Assembly (NCBI GenBank): GCA_013399015.1
Contig: VWZX01009005.1
Location: 1,696,716-1,760,715, forward strand
Length of the DNA: 64,000 bases
Source: Galbula dea
Taxonomy: Eukaryota > Chordata > Aves > Piciformes > Galbulidae
Direction: 5' to 3'
In this document: in pieces, positions 41,001-53,000 of the stretch
Position numbering within the stretch: the stretch's first letter is position 1
Layout of the letters: each line of letters opens with the position of its first letter
Program-made: the position numbers and the translations under genes
The notes under the pieces: model-generated
What the model was told of the DNA's origin: nothing
Seen by the model: only the letters and a program-made list of their open reading frames with translations
Database searches by the model: none

Positions 41001-44000
41001 CAGCATCCTCCTTTATATCCTTGTTTAAAACAGGTGCAATCTTTCCCTTTTTCCAGTCACCAGGGTCTTCACTTAACTGCCATCACTTTTCAAATATCGT
41101 GGAGAGTGGCTTGACAATTCCATCAGCCAGTTCCCTCAGGAGTCTGGAATGAATCTAGTCTCAAGACTTACCTGTGTTCAGGCAGATTCCTTGGGTGGTC
41201 ACAAACCTGATTTTCTTTTACAGTGGGAGGAACTTTGCTCCCTTGGTCCTTGTCTTTTGGTCCATCCACTCACAAGGTGTGAGAAGAGAGGTTGCCACTG
41301 AAGACTGAGGCAAAAATTTGTTGAGTACCTTAGCCATTTCCTTCTCCATTGTTACTGGTTTGACAGTCTTGCTCATCGAGAGTGTACAGTTTCTTTGACC
41401 TTCCTTTTCTGGCCAACATATGTGTAGAAGCCCTTCTTATTTTTTGCATCTCTTTGCAAGTTCAGCTTCAGCCACATCTTGGTCTTCCTGACTCCATGCC
41501 TGCACAAGCAAGTATTGTCTCTATACTCTTCCCAGGATAATCTGCTACAAATCCACAAACATATGCTTAAGTAAGATTTGATCAGTTTTTGTTTTACATG
41601 TCATAAGGGGAGTGCAGTTCTTATGTTCTTTCTTATGTAGGGATGAAGTGCTGTTCATTAATGCCAGGACCATCTTTCTTTTTTTCTTCTTGTGCTTCTC
41701 ACCACACTATCTCTGTCACTCACTGGTTTGGGTTTGGGGTTTTTTTTTAAACAAAATAATAAAAAAAAATTTAGAAGTCTTTAGTCCAGTTAGGACATTT
41801 ATGGTTTCCACTACTAGATGGTCAACCTTTGACTTCTCATTTGCTCCTATTTATTTGCAGTGTTCTGATTCCCCACAGTCTAGATAGTGTTATCAATAAC
41901 AGGGTCAGTGCTGTAAACACATTCTTTGTTATAAGGTCAGCTGCTTCTCAGTTTCTTGCCTATCTGACAAGTCTGGTTTGAGCTATATGAATAACCTCCC
42001 ATTGACTTGGGGAAATTTGTAGCAAAAGTCTTGCAGAGAATCTCTTTTCTATAAACTAAATAATATACCCATGCTTTGCTTTGGATTTCAGTTCACGTGA
42101 AAGTTTCAGACAGCTTATAAATGCCTGACATTGAGACACATCACGTGTTCCTGATCTATGGAAGAGTACATAGAAGACTACATAGTACAAAAAGACCACA
42201 GCAGATGGCAGAGAAATGGTTTTAGAATTGTCATTCTTTTATAATGAAATTCACTTTTGAGCTTAATTGTATTTTAATATTTTATATACTAGCAGTTTAG
42301 TAGCACCTAAATGTCCTCTTTACCTTATTCTCATATTTTTACCATCTGTACTTTAAAGAATTCCTTTTGTTGTGGGATAGTCTAAATAATGGCCACTTTC
42401 AATACAGAAAGGATACAACTTACTAAGGTGTAATGATGGATATCATATCAGTTAGTTTAAAATTACTTTTTAACTAGAAAAAATATTTTGGGGTTGAGAC
42501 TTTCAGCAGAAGCAGAAATATGAGTGTGAAATTGCAGGGATTGAAATATTCCTTTAAGTAATATGGAAAGCATATCTGGTAAAATAAACTCCTCTCACAC
42601 TCTTAAAATCCTAAATATTTCGTTTGAGTGGTGCATTTATCAGTTAAAGCTTCTGTTTAGTTTTTGCAAGTTTTTTGCCTACAAATTCAGGCTAAAACTT
42701 CTGTTTCTGCCCAATATGTGGGTTTTGGCATATGGTTGCTTTTAATAATTTAAAAACAAACAAAAAAGATAGAGTGAAATAGAAATTGTTTTCAGTTGCT
42801 TTCAATGAGTATGATTAAAAAGTTTTCTTGGTTTTGTAGGCTGCTGAAGAAAATTTGTAAAGTGGGAATACATATACAATCATTTTTAAGTGGTTAACTT
42901 TTCCCCTTAGAAATGGAAAATACATGAGATAAAATAGACTTGTTTTTCTTTGAGTTTTGTGGGGTTTTTGTTTGGTTTTTTTTTTAATAATCTGGTAGGT
43001 TACTTTAAATGTTTTGTTTGATATGAAGTACTTCTGCCATTGTTGTGGCAGTTTTGTGAATGAAAGAAAATTCAAACCGTTGGCTAATTATTTTGGTATT
43101 TTTCTTGACATGAACTAGTAAACAAAATAAAGTGCAAAACCCTATGCTGGCAGCAAAGATAACAGTATTAGCAGTATGTACATCTTACAGAAACAAGAAT
43201 ACCTTGGCCAGCCAGCAGCTCTATCAGTTTAGTATACTTTGTATCAATGGGTAGCCCACTTCATATCAGCGCTACCATCACATATAGATAGATATATGTT
43301 TCTATGAAAACTGTATAGAGAAAGCAACAGTGAAAAAGCAATTAAATTGAAGAAAGAGGCATTATCTTTGGATGTTATCATCAAAGGAATTGTTGCTTTT
43401 AGAAGAAATGTTTGTGGTGGGTTTTTTTTTTGTTGATTTGTATTTATTTATTGAGTTATGTAGGTCTGCTTTTTTACTAGCTATCTAGACAGCTTGATTT
43501 CTATGGAAACTGCCACTCTAGCTGTTTGGCAATGCCTGTTTCTACTGTTCTGCTATAGTGCCATTGCAAGAACTGTGCATATTTGATCTTTTAGTCTGTA
43601 GCTTGTGCAGATACCTCCTCACTTATGTGCTCTTATAAACTTAAAATGTATAATGAAAGTAGTATAGCTGACATTAGGCTTGTGAATGAAAGTGAGTAAT
43701 AAATCTTGCAGAGGAAGAAAATTGAGAGATTGTTGGGTCTCAAACTAAAAATAACCAAGAATTGGCAATGTTTGGGTTTTTTATTAAAAAAAAAGAAACA
43801 GTAAACTCTATTCAGTGGCATCTGAAGCAAATGAAACTATTTTATTGTAGCTATATGGAACCTGTGGTGTCATGATTTCCTGGTGGTTTGTGGGGCTGGG
43901 TATGTGTGTGTGGGTACATGTGTATGTTTCTGTTTTGTTTTTGTTGAACTCCCAGGAAGAGGTTTAAACATGAAGGCAAAACTTTCAAACTTTAGCATGG

Positions 44001-47000
44001 CTAAATATGAAGCAAAGCTGCCATTTTTTTTTTTTTTCCTTTTTGTGCCTCCATCTAGATCTGTCACATAATTTAAAGAAAAAAGAAAGATACCATTTAA
44101 CCACAGGAGAGCTAATAGTGTGAAAAAAAAAAACCCTGATGAATTTTGTTTCCGCAGCACGATATTATCAAAGATTTAAGAAACAAATTTGCCAGCCTCG
44201 GCGAGAACTCTCTGGTAACAGCATAAATGTCTGTGTTGGTTTGCTTTTGAGTTAAAGGTTTCTTTTTCATTCATTTGAACATATTTCTCTTTTTTACCTC
44301 TTCTTTTTTAATTTATTATTCATGCCCTCTATTTAGCAAGCCTTCATTTTTTAAACCTCTTCCATCTTCCAATGTCTTTTTTCTGTAACTTGGATGGAAA
44401 GTTTATGGCAGCAAAGCTGTCATTCTGGCTACTTCTGCTGCAGCTGTTCCTGCTTTTAGGTCATACATGTTTTGGGCGTTGTGTTTTTGGACATGATACT
44501 AACTGATCGTGTCATGTTCCTTTTGAGTAAGCTTTTTACCACGCCATCCGATGGACTCACTGTCATAGGGCTCTATGCAACTTCCATTTTGCAACTTATA
44601 CTGCTTAGTCATCCTCAATTCTCCAGCAAACTTCAATTAACTTGGTGAAAGTTCGAGCTCATCTGGAATTAACTGTGCCTTTATGTTTGCTCTTTATGTT
44701 CTTCTTTATGTTTTCAGTAATAGTTTGAATTCTAAAGAACAAACCTCACCATTGCTCAAGCAACGCCATGCAGTATCGTTTGTTGCCGCTAGAGAATTTA
44801 AAATATAAAAGCACAGTGTATTCTATCAAATATTCTGTTGGTAGGGTGGGCAATCTATATTGTAATGTACCAATATGCTTTGAAAAAATTTCTGAGATGC
44901 TTCTGTTACTCTGGTATTCAGCAACAACTTGCAACTCGAGCCACATACTGAGCAGTATGAAGTTATGGTCACACTGTAGAAGATTTATATTAAGAGTATG
45001 AACTGTTGCACAAAAAGTGCAAGTTTGATATATGCAGTACATATAATGAATATGGGCTTTGAGCTAACCTAAGTATTTACAATTGAGATAACTCTCTTCA
45101 GATAAACTACTAAAAGCATATTCAAGAAAAATATCAAAGGGAGAATATTACTTGAACATGTTAAAGATCCGTTCAGTAGCACTGTATGTATTAAAATGGT
45201 CCATGATGTTGCCATAGAGCCCATATACTAAGAGAAAACCAAAAACCTTTGGAGAACTGATAGTAACTGAAATCCTCATCTTAAATGACTGGAATTTTTA
45301 TTCAGGAAAAAGAAATGGAAAAGCAAAAACTTCTCTATCAACAAGCCAGACTGCATGACCGAGGTGCTGCTGAGATGGTTCTTCAGACAATCAGTGCTAG
45401 TAAAGGTAATGTTTTATTGTGTAGATTGCATGTTAAACCTTATTTATAATGATCTTTGAAATGATTGTAATTTGTATTGGGCAAAACCTGCAGATGTTTG
45501 GCACTGAAGTTTGTTTACTATTAGTACTCCTACTAGTAATGCTTCTGATGTTGATTGAGAAGTGTGAAAAAGTTCATAGCTTTAGCATTAGGCAGGGACA
45601 AAAAGGCCCACAAATTCTGGGATGCATACAGTTCTGAAGTAGGTGTAGACTGTGGTCCTTTATTTTGTGCTTTCCCCCACATTCCCCAATTATCTAGTGT
45701 GCTTTGATAAAACATTTCAGAAGTATAAATTCTGCTTTTGTCACTTAGACACTATCTTACTCTAAGGTTTGATGCTTTCATTGTCTGTTCTGTGATTCGT
45801 TTCTATAGTAGTGATATTTTAGAAATCCATCTTTGCAAATTTCATTTCCTGTAGCTAAATACTGTTACATGACTGCTATTTTCTGAAGAAACAGGAAAAA
45901 ATGTCTAGACTGGCCTACAGAGGAGACACCTTGTTAAAATTGAAAGCTGGCTTAAAATTGTGCACTCAGCCTAAAATCAACTGTATGCTCTCGCAAATGT
46001 AACATGATTTATATTCATTGAGCTCAGTTCTTCCTGTCTTACATTGTGCATCCTTTGTAACACACACACATCTGTGTGCTGTGTCAATATTACACCATGT
46101 CTGTAGCACTCAGGAAGACAGTAAGTCATACTAGAGATTATGAAAGAAAGTAGGTCTGCTTTACAAGAGAAACAAAAAGGCCTCTCCAGATAAATTGCAA
46201 TTTAAGTCATTATATGCATAAATTAATAGAACATTCTTATTTTTATATATTATCTAAACATGTATTTTAAAATGATTTTAAGGTGAGATGGGACCAATGG
46301 TTGCAGCTACTCTAAAGCTTGGAATTGCTATCTTAAATGGAGGAAATTCTACTGTTCAACAGGTAAAGAACTAAATTATTTTCACCCATTCTAGCCAGTG
46401 TAGATCTTTATACCATGGTCATTGTTATTACAATAGTGCCTTATGCAATGTGACTATTTATCAGATGCTGTTTCACCTCATATTCTTGTTCCCTGAAGAA
46501 AATAGTTCACAAAAGTACTTTGTTTGCTAGGTATATATTTCTTGCTTGTATACATATAATTATTCTACAGAAGGCATTTGTTTTGCACTTCAGCTGGAAG
46601 GAGGAAATTTTATATTAAAGCGTTATTTCAAGAGGAATTCTATGGGAGGAAAGAATTTCTTGGGAGATTACTATTGTCCTGTAGCCAGTAGAGCAAAATT
46701 GCTGACCCTTATCTTCCCCTCCAAAAAAATATGACACTACCTCAGAAGTCCTCAGCTTATGCCATGGAGAGTCTTGGTGGTAAAAGCAGAGACCTCAAAC
46801 TTGATTTACTAGTCTATCGTAAGACAATATGATGAGTAGTGGACAAGTCTGATATGTTACCAGTATTCTGCACTGTTGAAGAGAGGTGACTTATACAGAG
46901 TTCACTCTGTGTTCTGTACTAGTTGAACATTCTTTAGGCCAGAAAATTTCATACCTGTCGTTACTATATTGCTGTAGGACAATTTGAAGATGACAAACAA

Positions 47001-50000
47001 CTGAGAAAGTTAAGGCCCCAAGTTAAGCAGCCACTGAAGCAGCTGAATGCAGCCCAAAATAATATTATTTTCAGGGTCTGTCATTACCAGCAATTGACCA
47101 GAAAGATGATACATTGTGCAGAAAAGTGTCTGCTTAAGCTGTTGCCAGTTCTTTGTGATTTCATGATATTAAATTACTTAAGAAAATCCTGATATTTGTA
47201 TGTACTTGTTTAATCTGAATTGTAATGCTATAACCTAAACTTTTAAGTGGTTTGATAAAAATATCTTAACTAATCAAAATTCAGGAAACACTTTTTAATA
47301 CAGTTACAGTAATACTCATACAACTAGTCTAAGTTACATACTTCTAAAAGCACCAGTAATACAGTTAGAATTTCTGCCCATTTTCTTTGGTGTTATGCTC
47401 ACTTTTCCTCTTTTCCTTCAGGTACTAAGATCAACTCCATTCTTCTTCAGGAAGAATGGTATGGGTGGGGGGAAAGGTACAGAAGTAGTTTGGAAAAGTT
47501 GTCATCATCTGCTGGAGTTCTTTGCTTTGATTAGTACAGTGTTGTTGATGGGAGTATTCTTTCTTTGTGATCTTGGGTCTAGCTGAGGTTATGCTGATAC
47601 TTTTTGTTAACACTGTCTGTTCACAGCTGGGACGTCTGGTGTCATCCTGTATCTTTATTCAGCAACACTGCATTCTAGAATCAGAGTTTCCTCCACTGAA
47701 TGACTTCTTGTTATTGTAATCTAGTATCAGATGGGTTCCATATTACAATAAAGTTAAAACAAACATTTAAAAATACTCACAACTACTGAAATATTGTTGC
47801 AGCTAAATTAATCTGAAACAAAGTGAGATTATGATAAACTCAGTCTGGGGCTGAAATGGTAGTGTCAATACAAGTTGGTGGCTTGGCAGTGGCAAGGTTG
47901 AATTTATAGTAAACCCTAAATTCTCATTAAATTTCATTACTATCTTCATTTTCCATGTTTTAGGATGGCATATCCAAAATGGATGACTACCTTTTCTATG
48001 AAGAGTATAAGTATTATATGTTCCTTTTATTTTTGATATCTGGATTTTTCTCTGCAAGACTCTTTTATATAGTTTGTAAATACTAGAGATATTCCAAAAC
48101 ACCAGCATCACTAGTAATCTAGAATCCATATGGTTTTATAACACAAAGTATAAATAAGAATACTCTGCATAAATTATTTCTGTTAACTGCAGAAAATGCT
48201 TGACTACCTCAAGGATAAAAAGGATGTGGGATTCTTTCAGAGCCTTGCTGGTCTTATGCAGTCCTGTAGGTAAGAAAATGAAAACATTTATTATCTTTAA
48301 TTTAGGTTTTATTCCACAGGATTTATAGTTTTGGAAAGATTCTCTCCATGCTTTTAGCAAACAGGACCCAGGGACTGTAATCTGATAAAATTGGTGTAAA
48401 GGACAAGGTGGGACTCAGGGTATGCAAATTTTACTATGGTATAGATCTACTTTTGTAAAAGAGCTCTTTCCACAAATGCTTATGGCATTTGTGTCTACTT
48501 TAGGATATCCTAGAAAATAACTCCAGAGTTAGGAACATTCCTCAGGGTGTGAATTCTTAACTCTGGAGGTATCTTGTAGTCCTACAGAGACCAATGGTTA
48601 ATGATCAATGTTAAGTAATCATAAAGATTTTGGGGAAAGCTCAAGCTTTCTTGGAAAAATTAATAGGACTTTTTAGAAGGCAGAAGAAGGAATGCAATAT
48701 TGGTTTTTAATAAACTGAGGAGGTACTGTGACTTTGTCCATTCATGCTTCTTGAGAGTTTATATGAATTTATATATATGAATATACATATATTTAATTAT
48801 TTTTCATATAATTCCTAACAATAAAACATATCAATAAATAATATATTAATTAAGACATAGAACTAAAAGGGGCTTCCTGATCAAGCAGTTCAGTCTTCTG
48901 TAGTTCATGTAGGTTCATCTGACTGTCATAAACATTCTTGCTTATGAAAAAGCTTATTTACAGTTAGCTGACATGATAAGTCATGAAAGGCATAACTGCA
49001 GATTCACAAGTGGAAATATGTTAGAGTATATGTTCCTTAAATCTTCTTAGTAGAATACATATTTCCCTTTGGCAGATTCAGTTTTTCAGAACAAGGAAGG
49101 AGAGGGGCACTGAGAGGAACTAATAATGACATAATTTTTAAATGGATCTAGTTGCTTGGGAAGAACTGGGCAATAATATAAAAATAGTCAATGATATGGC
49201 TTCCTGGTAACCCCTTAAAATGAGTAGCTATATCATAAACACATACATTCCCTTTTTTGGTCAATCATAAAGAGCTAAATTCTGTTGTTATTTGCAGGGC
49301 AAAAGCCAGTTAAGTCTGTAGAGCTGAGCTTTGTAATCTTACAGCAGACACAAAAACTAAGCCACTGAAGTGCACCTTCTTGACACTAGTATGATTATGT
49401 ACTTAAATAAAGTCACAAATCCTTCTCTTTCACCCAATGACCTATTACATATTTAATTAATCACAGGGCAAATACCATTTTTCTCCTTGCAGTGTTCTCG
49501 ACCTAAATGCATTTGAACGTCAGAACAAAGCAGAAGGGCTTGGCATGGTGACTGAAGAGGGATCAGGTACTGTTGAGTTGATAGAAATGAACTCTGACTT
49601 CTCTTCTACATTTTGCAGAAGCAAGCTGAATTTGAAAGAACCCTGTAAATAGATATCTAAAGTCTGAAGCTAAAAAATGATTCCTAAGAGTGGTTTATTA
49701 TTTAATTAGCCTACCAAAGACCATGCTTGTTAATAGAAAATCACTAGCATGTGTTGAGCTTCAGAAGAGTCATGGAGGACTCTTACCCATCGTTCTGAAG
49801 AAGTGAAGGTATTACATGCAAAATTGAGAACAGATTCTAGCTACATACAGCAGAGTTTATGCTTGCAAAACATTTCAGAAGTCCCTAACCAGTTTCATAA
49901 AATGAGATTAAGAGTTCCCACCTGATTTCTTAAACTAACTTGCCTGGGATGAAAAACAGACAGTTTAGTTAAGCCATGAGTTAAATAGTAGAGGTCAAGA

Positions 50001-53000
50001 GAACTGTATTTGCTGTTTGGAAAAAAAGTCTACTGGGAAAGATTTTTCTTTGAAGTAATTCTTTTCTGTTTGTCTTTGTGGAACTATCACAATGGTTTTG
50101 CTTTACTTTTGACTTAGAACCAATATGGCTTTCTGCCCTCCATGTTGTCAGTTCAGTGTCAATTTCTTTCTTCTGTCTGGCAGTGTTTTATTACTCACTT
50201 ACTATGATTGTCTGGAAACTTTAGGTTCATTCTTGCATTACTTAAGAGAGCTACCAAAGCACATTTTCTCCCCTTGCCTTCAGTATTTTTTACGGTGCAT
50301 TTTTATGTTTAAATCCTACAGTGCCCTAATTTTTTAACATGTTTTTATCTTAAAAACAAGGTAAAAAAGCTTGACTGTGTAATCATTATTGCATTTGGGG
50401 GTTCATAATTCATACTTGCAACATTGCATATCTCATTGGCTATTGTGCCTGTAGCTCTTCTGTGTGGCATATTTCTTGACTATTCAAGTGCTTTTCTCAA
50501 ATCAAAATCATGAACTCTTAAATTTGACTAAGTGATTTCAAGACCAATCATAAATGCTGCTTCTCCAAAAATGCTCTAACAGTTTCAATCATAGATCAGA
50601 TCCTGCTAGACTTACATGAATAAACAAAATTAAGTCAACTCGTGTACAAAATTAGGTGACAAGATTGTGGATTGAGCACTGATGCAGCTATCTGGCATAT
50701 AAAGTTTTGACAGTTTAATGTTTTACTGAAGATAATTCTACACAATATTTGGGTCTTTTGGACATTTCTACTGCTAAATATTTAAATTTATTTTTTATAA
50801 TGTTGGATTTTGAAATGAACAGTTAACATATTGGCTCATTTTTCTTTTGACTGCTGCCTCTATTTCTAGAAATGACTGATTTTGCATGCAAATATAAACA
50901 AATCTTTAAACACTGTGTAATTGACTCATCCTAAGTTAGAGTATTTTTGTGCTACCTCATTTAAGGGATTTTTTTATTTTTCTCTTTATTTGATCTTTCT
51001 CTTTTAGTACAGAACTAATTTTGCCAAAATCAGTACTAACTATATTTTGTATTTGCAAAAAATAATTTCTCAACTTTTTTTCTTTTCTTCCTTGTTTCTG
51101 TTTCTTTGAACTAATTGTCCTGTCCTCCCTTCCTCAGTCATCACTCATGAGCGTGGTAATTATTAAAAACAACTGCCTATTCTTTATTTTTCCTGCTCTT
51201 AGCTTTGTGTCAGCACTGTACAGCTCCTGAACACCATTTGATATTTTATAAGACTGTTAAACTACTGGGTTCTTCTCTATCACTATGAAATCTGTGCATT
51301 CCAAAATTTGTGTTTTCTTTCAACTCTCCCCACTTCGTTCTTCTTCCCATTCTCAGGATTTGCACAGTGACTGGCACAGTAGATGTAAGAGCAGCAAGCT
51401 TTTTTTTGAACTCCTTTTTTCTTTCCCTCCCCCTTGTTCTTTTTTCTTTCTTTTCCTTATAGTGAGCCCAGTATTTTCAATGGATGAATGTTAAAAATCC
51501 CCCCAAGTATACCTATACATGCACAAAGCCTTGTGCTGTAGTCCTCCTGTAGTATTTATGTTGTGTATTGAATGTGGCTTTATTGCTGCATTGATTTGTG
51601 CAAACATGAGAAATCAGTGGTGGATCCAGTGAGGATTTGAGGGTGGTTAGTAAGGAGAGGACTTGTCACTGGCTAGGTTCATCTAATGCGATCAGGAGTT
51701 GATACAAGAAAGAGGTGGTGCATTGTTAATTTAAAGGAATGAGTAGTGTTTACAGGAGGTTCTTCCTTGCTCTGAAATCTACTTGATGTGTTAAGGTTCC
51801 TATATCTCAAAGGTTCCTTACCTCAAGTAAAGGAAGAGCTTTGTAAGAGCAGTTACCATGAGATGTTCCTGTCACCACAAGAAATGAGAATTTAAAATAC
51901 AAACTGTGTGTACCATTTAACAGAAACAATAAGCTCAAATGCAGCAGATGTCTTTTCATTAGCCAGATGTTGGGAAGGGGCTTGATTTTTGTTCCCTTGA
52001 TGGAAATTTTTTATTTGGCAGATTATCAAAATTCTACAATTTTAGGATCATGTGTTTTCATCTTCTTTGTTACTGAGCATCAGCAATGTCAAGATACAGT
52101 AGTAACACTGTCACAAAGGGATAGTATTTGCTAATAGCACCTATTTTATGTATGAATATCCAGCTATTGAAAACAGTTCAAGAAAACTGAACAAAGTGAA
52201 GCCAAACAAAAATAGACTGTGCTTGTCCTTTTCATAGTGATATTGTTCTTGATAGTATGCAACCTTCTTTTTGTCAAAGCTCACCTTTTTCAATGAATTG
52301 AAAAGTAGTTCAGATAAGAGCTGTACAGGTAGTGGTATTAATACCTGATAGCATTATGAAAGCCCAGCCAGTGTGTTTGTTGGGGAACTCCTGTAGTGAA
52401 CAGGAGTTCTGAAGTATCCTAGATTTTATGGGATACCTCATATCACATGTCTGCTTGCAATTCTACCAATAGCCATCTGTAAGTACTACAAAGCAAGTAC
52501 CAAAGATGTGGAGAAGTTTTCTCCCATTTCTTTTTTCAAGGGAGATACTTCCTCTGTAAATAATTAATTACTCCTCAATTGAAGATCATTTTATTGGTTC
52601 CCAAGGGAATGATGTTATATAAATTGTGCACTGAAGCCTGTTTCTCATGTCATCTGAATCTGATGAAGAAGCATATTAACAAGTAATTGTAATTGTGTTT
52701 ACAACCTATAAGTCTGAAACTATTCTTGCCAAAGTCAAATAAAAACTGCTGTTTGCACTTGTGGGAATAGAGTCAACTTTTCCTCAAAAGGCAGAGTGTA
52801 TTTCTGGTCCCATGTTAACCCTGCCAATAGGTAGAAAACCCTGTACTGAGCCAACATGGATGTGAAATTTATTGCTCTATTCCAACTGTTTCTTTGTGCT
52901 GTCTGCATTGTAAGCTCCTTGTCCTGATATTCCTCTGGGTGGTACTACCTTCCCTTTCCAAACCCTGGAACCTCCACTGGTAACAATATTGATGGTTCTT

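Larger units (their letters stand above)
36642..45305 (+). other. RYR2 intron 18 (largest)
   Basis: 8.66 kb between the acidic loop exon E18 and E19. It contains the 24-nt VTGSQRSK exon, the 57-nt candidate exon, CR1 copy e, a (TG)8 repeat, a G/T tract and an unexplained 66-codon open frame at 39338-39538. Intron 17 (36436-36587) is only 152 nt. Confidence 0.9.
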
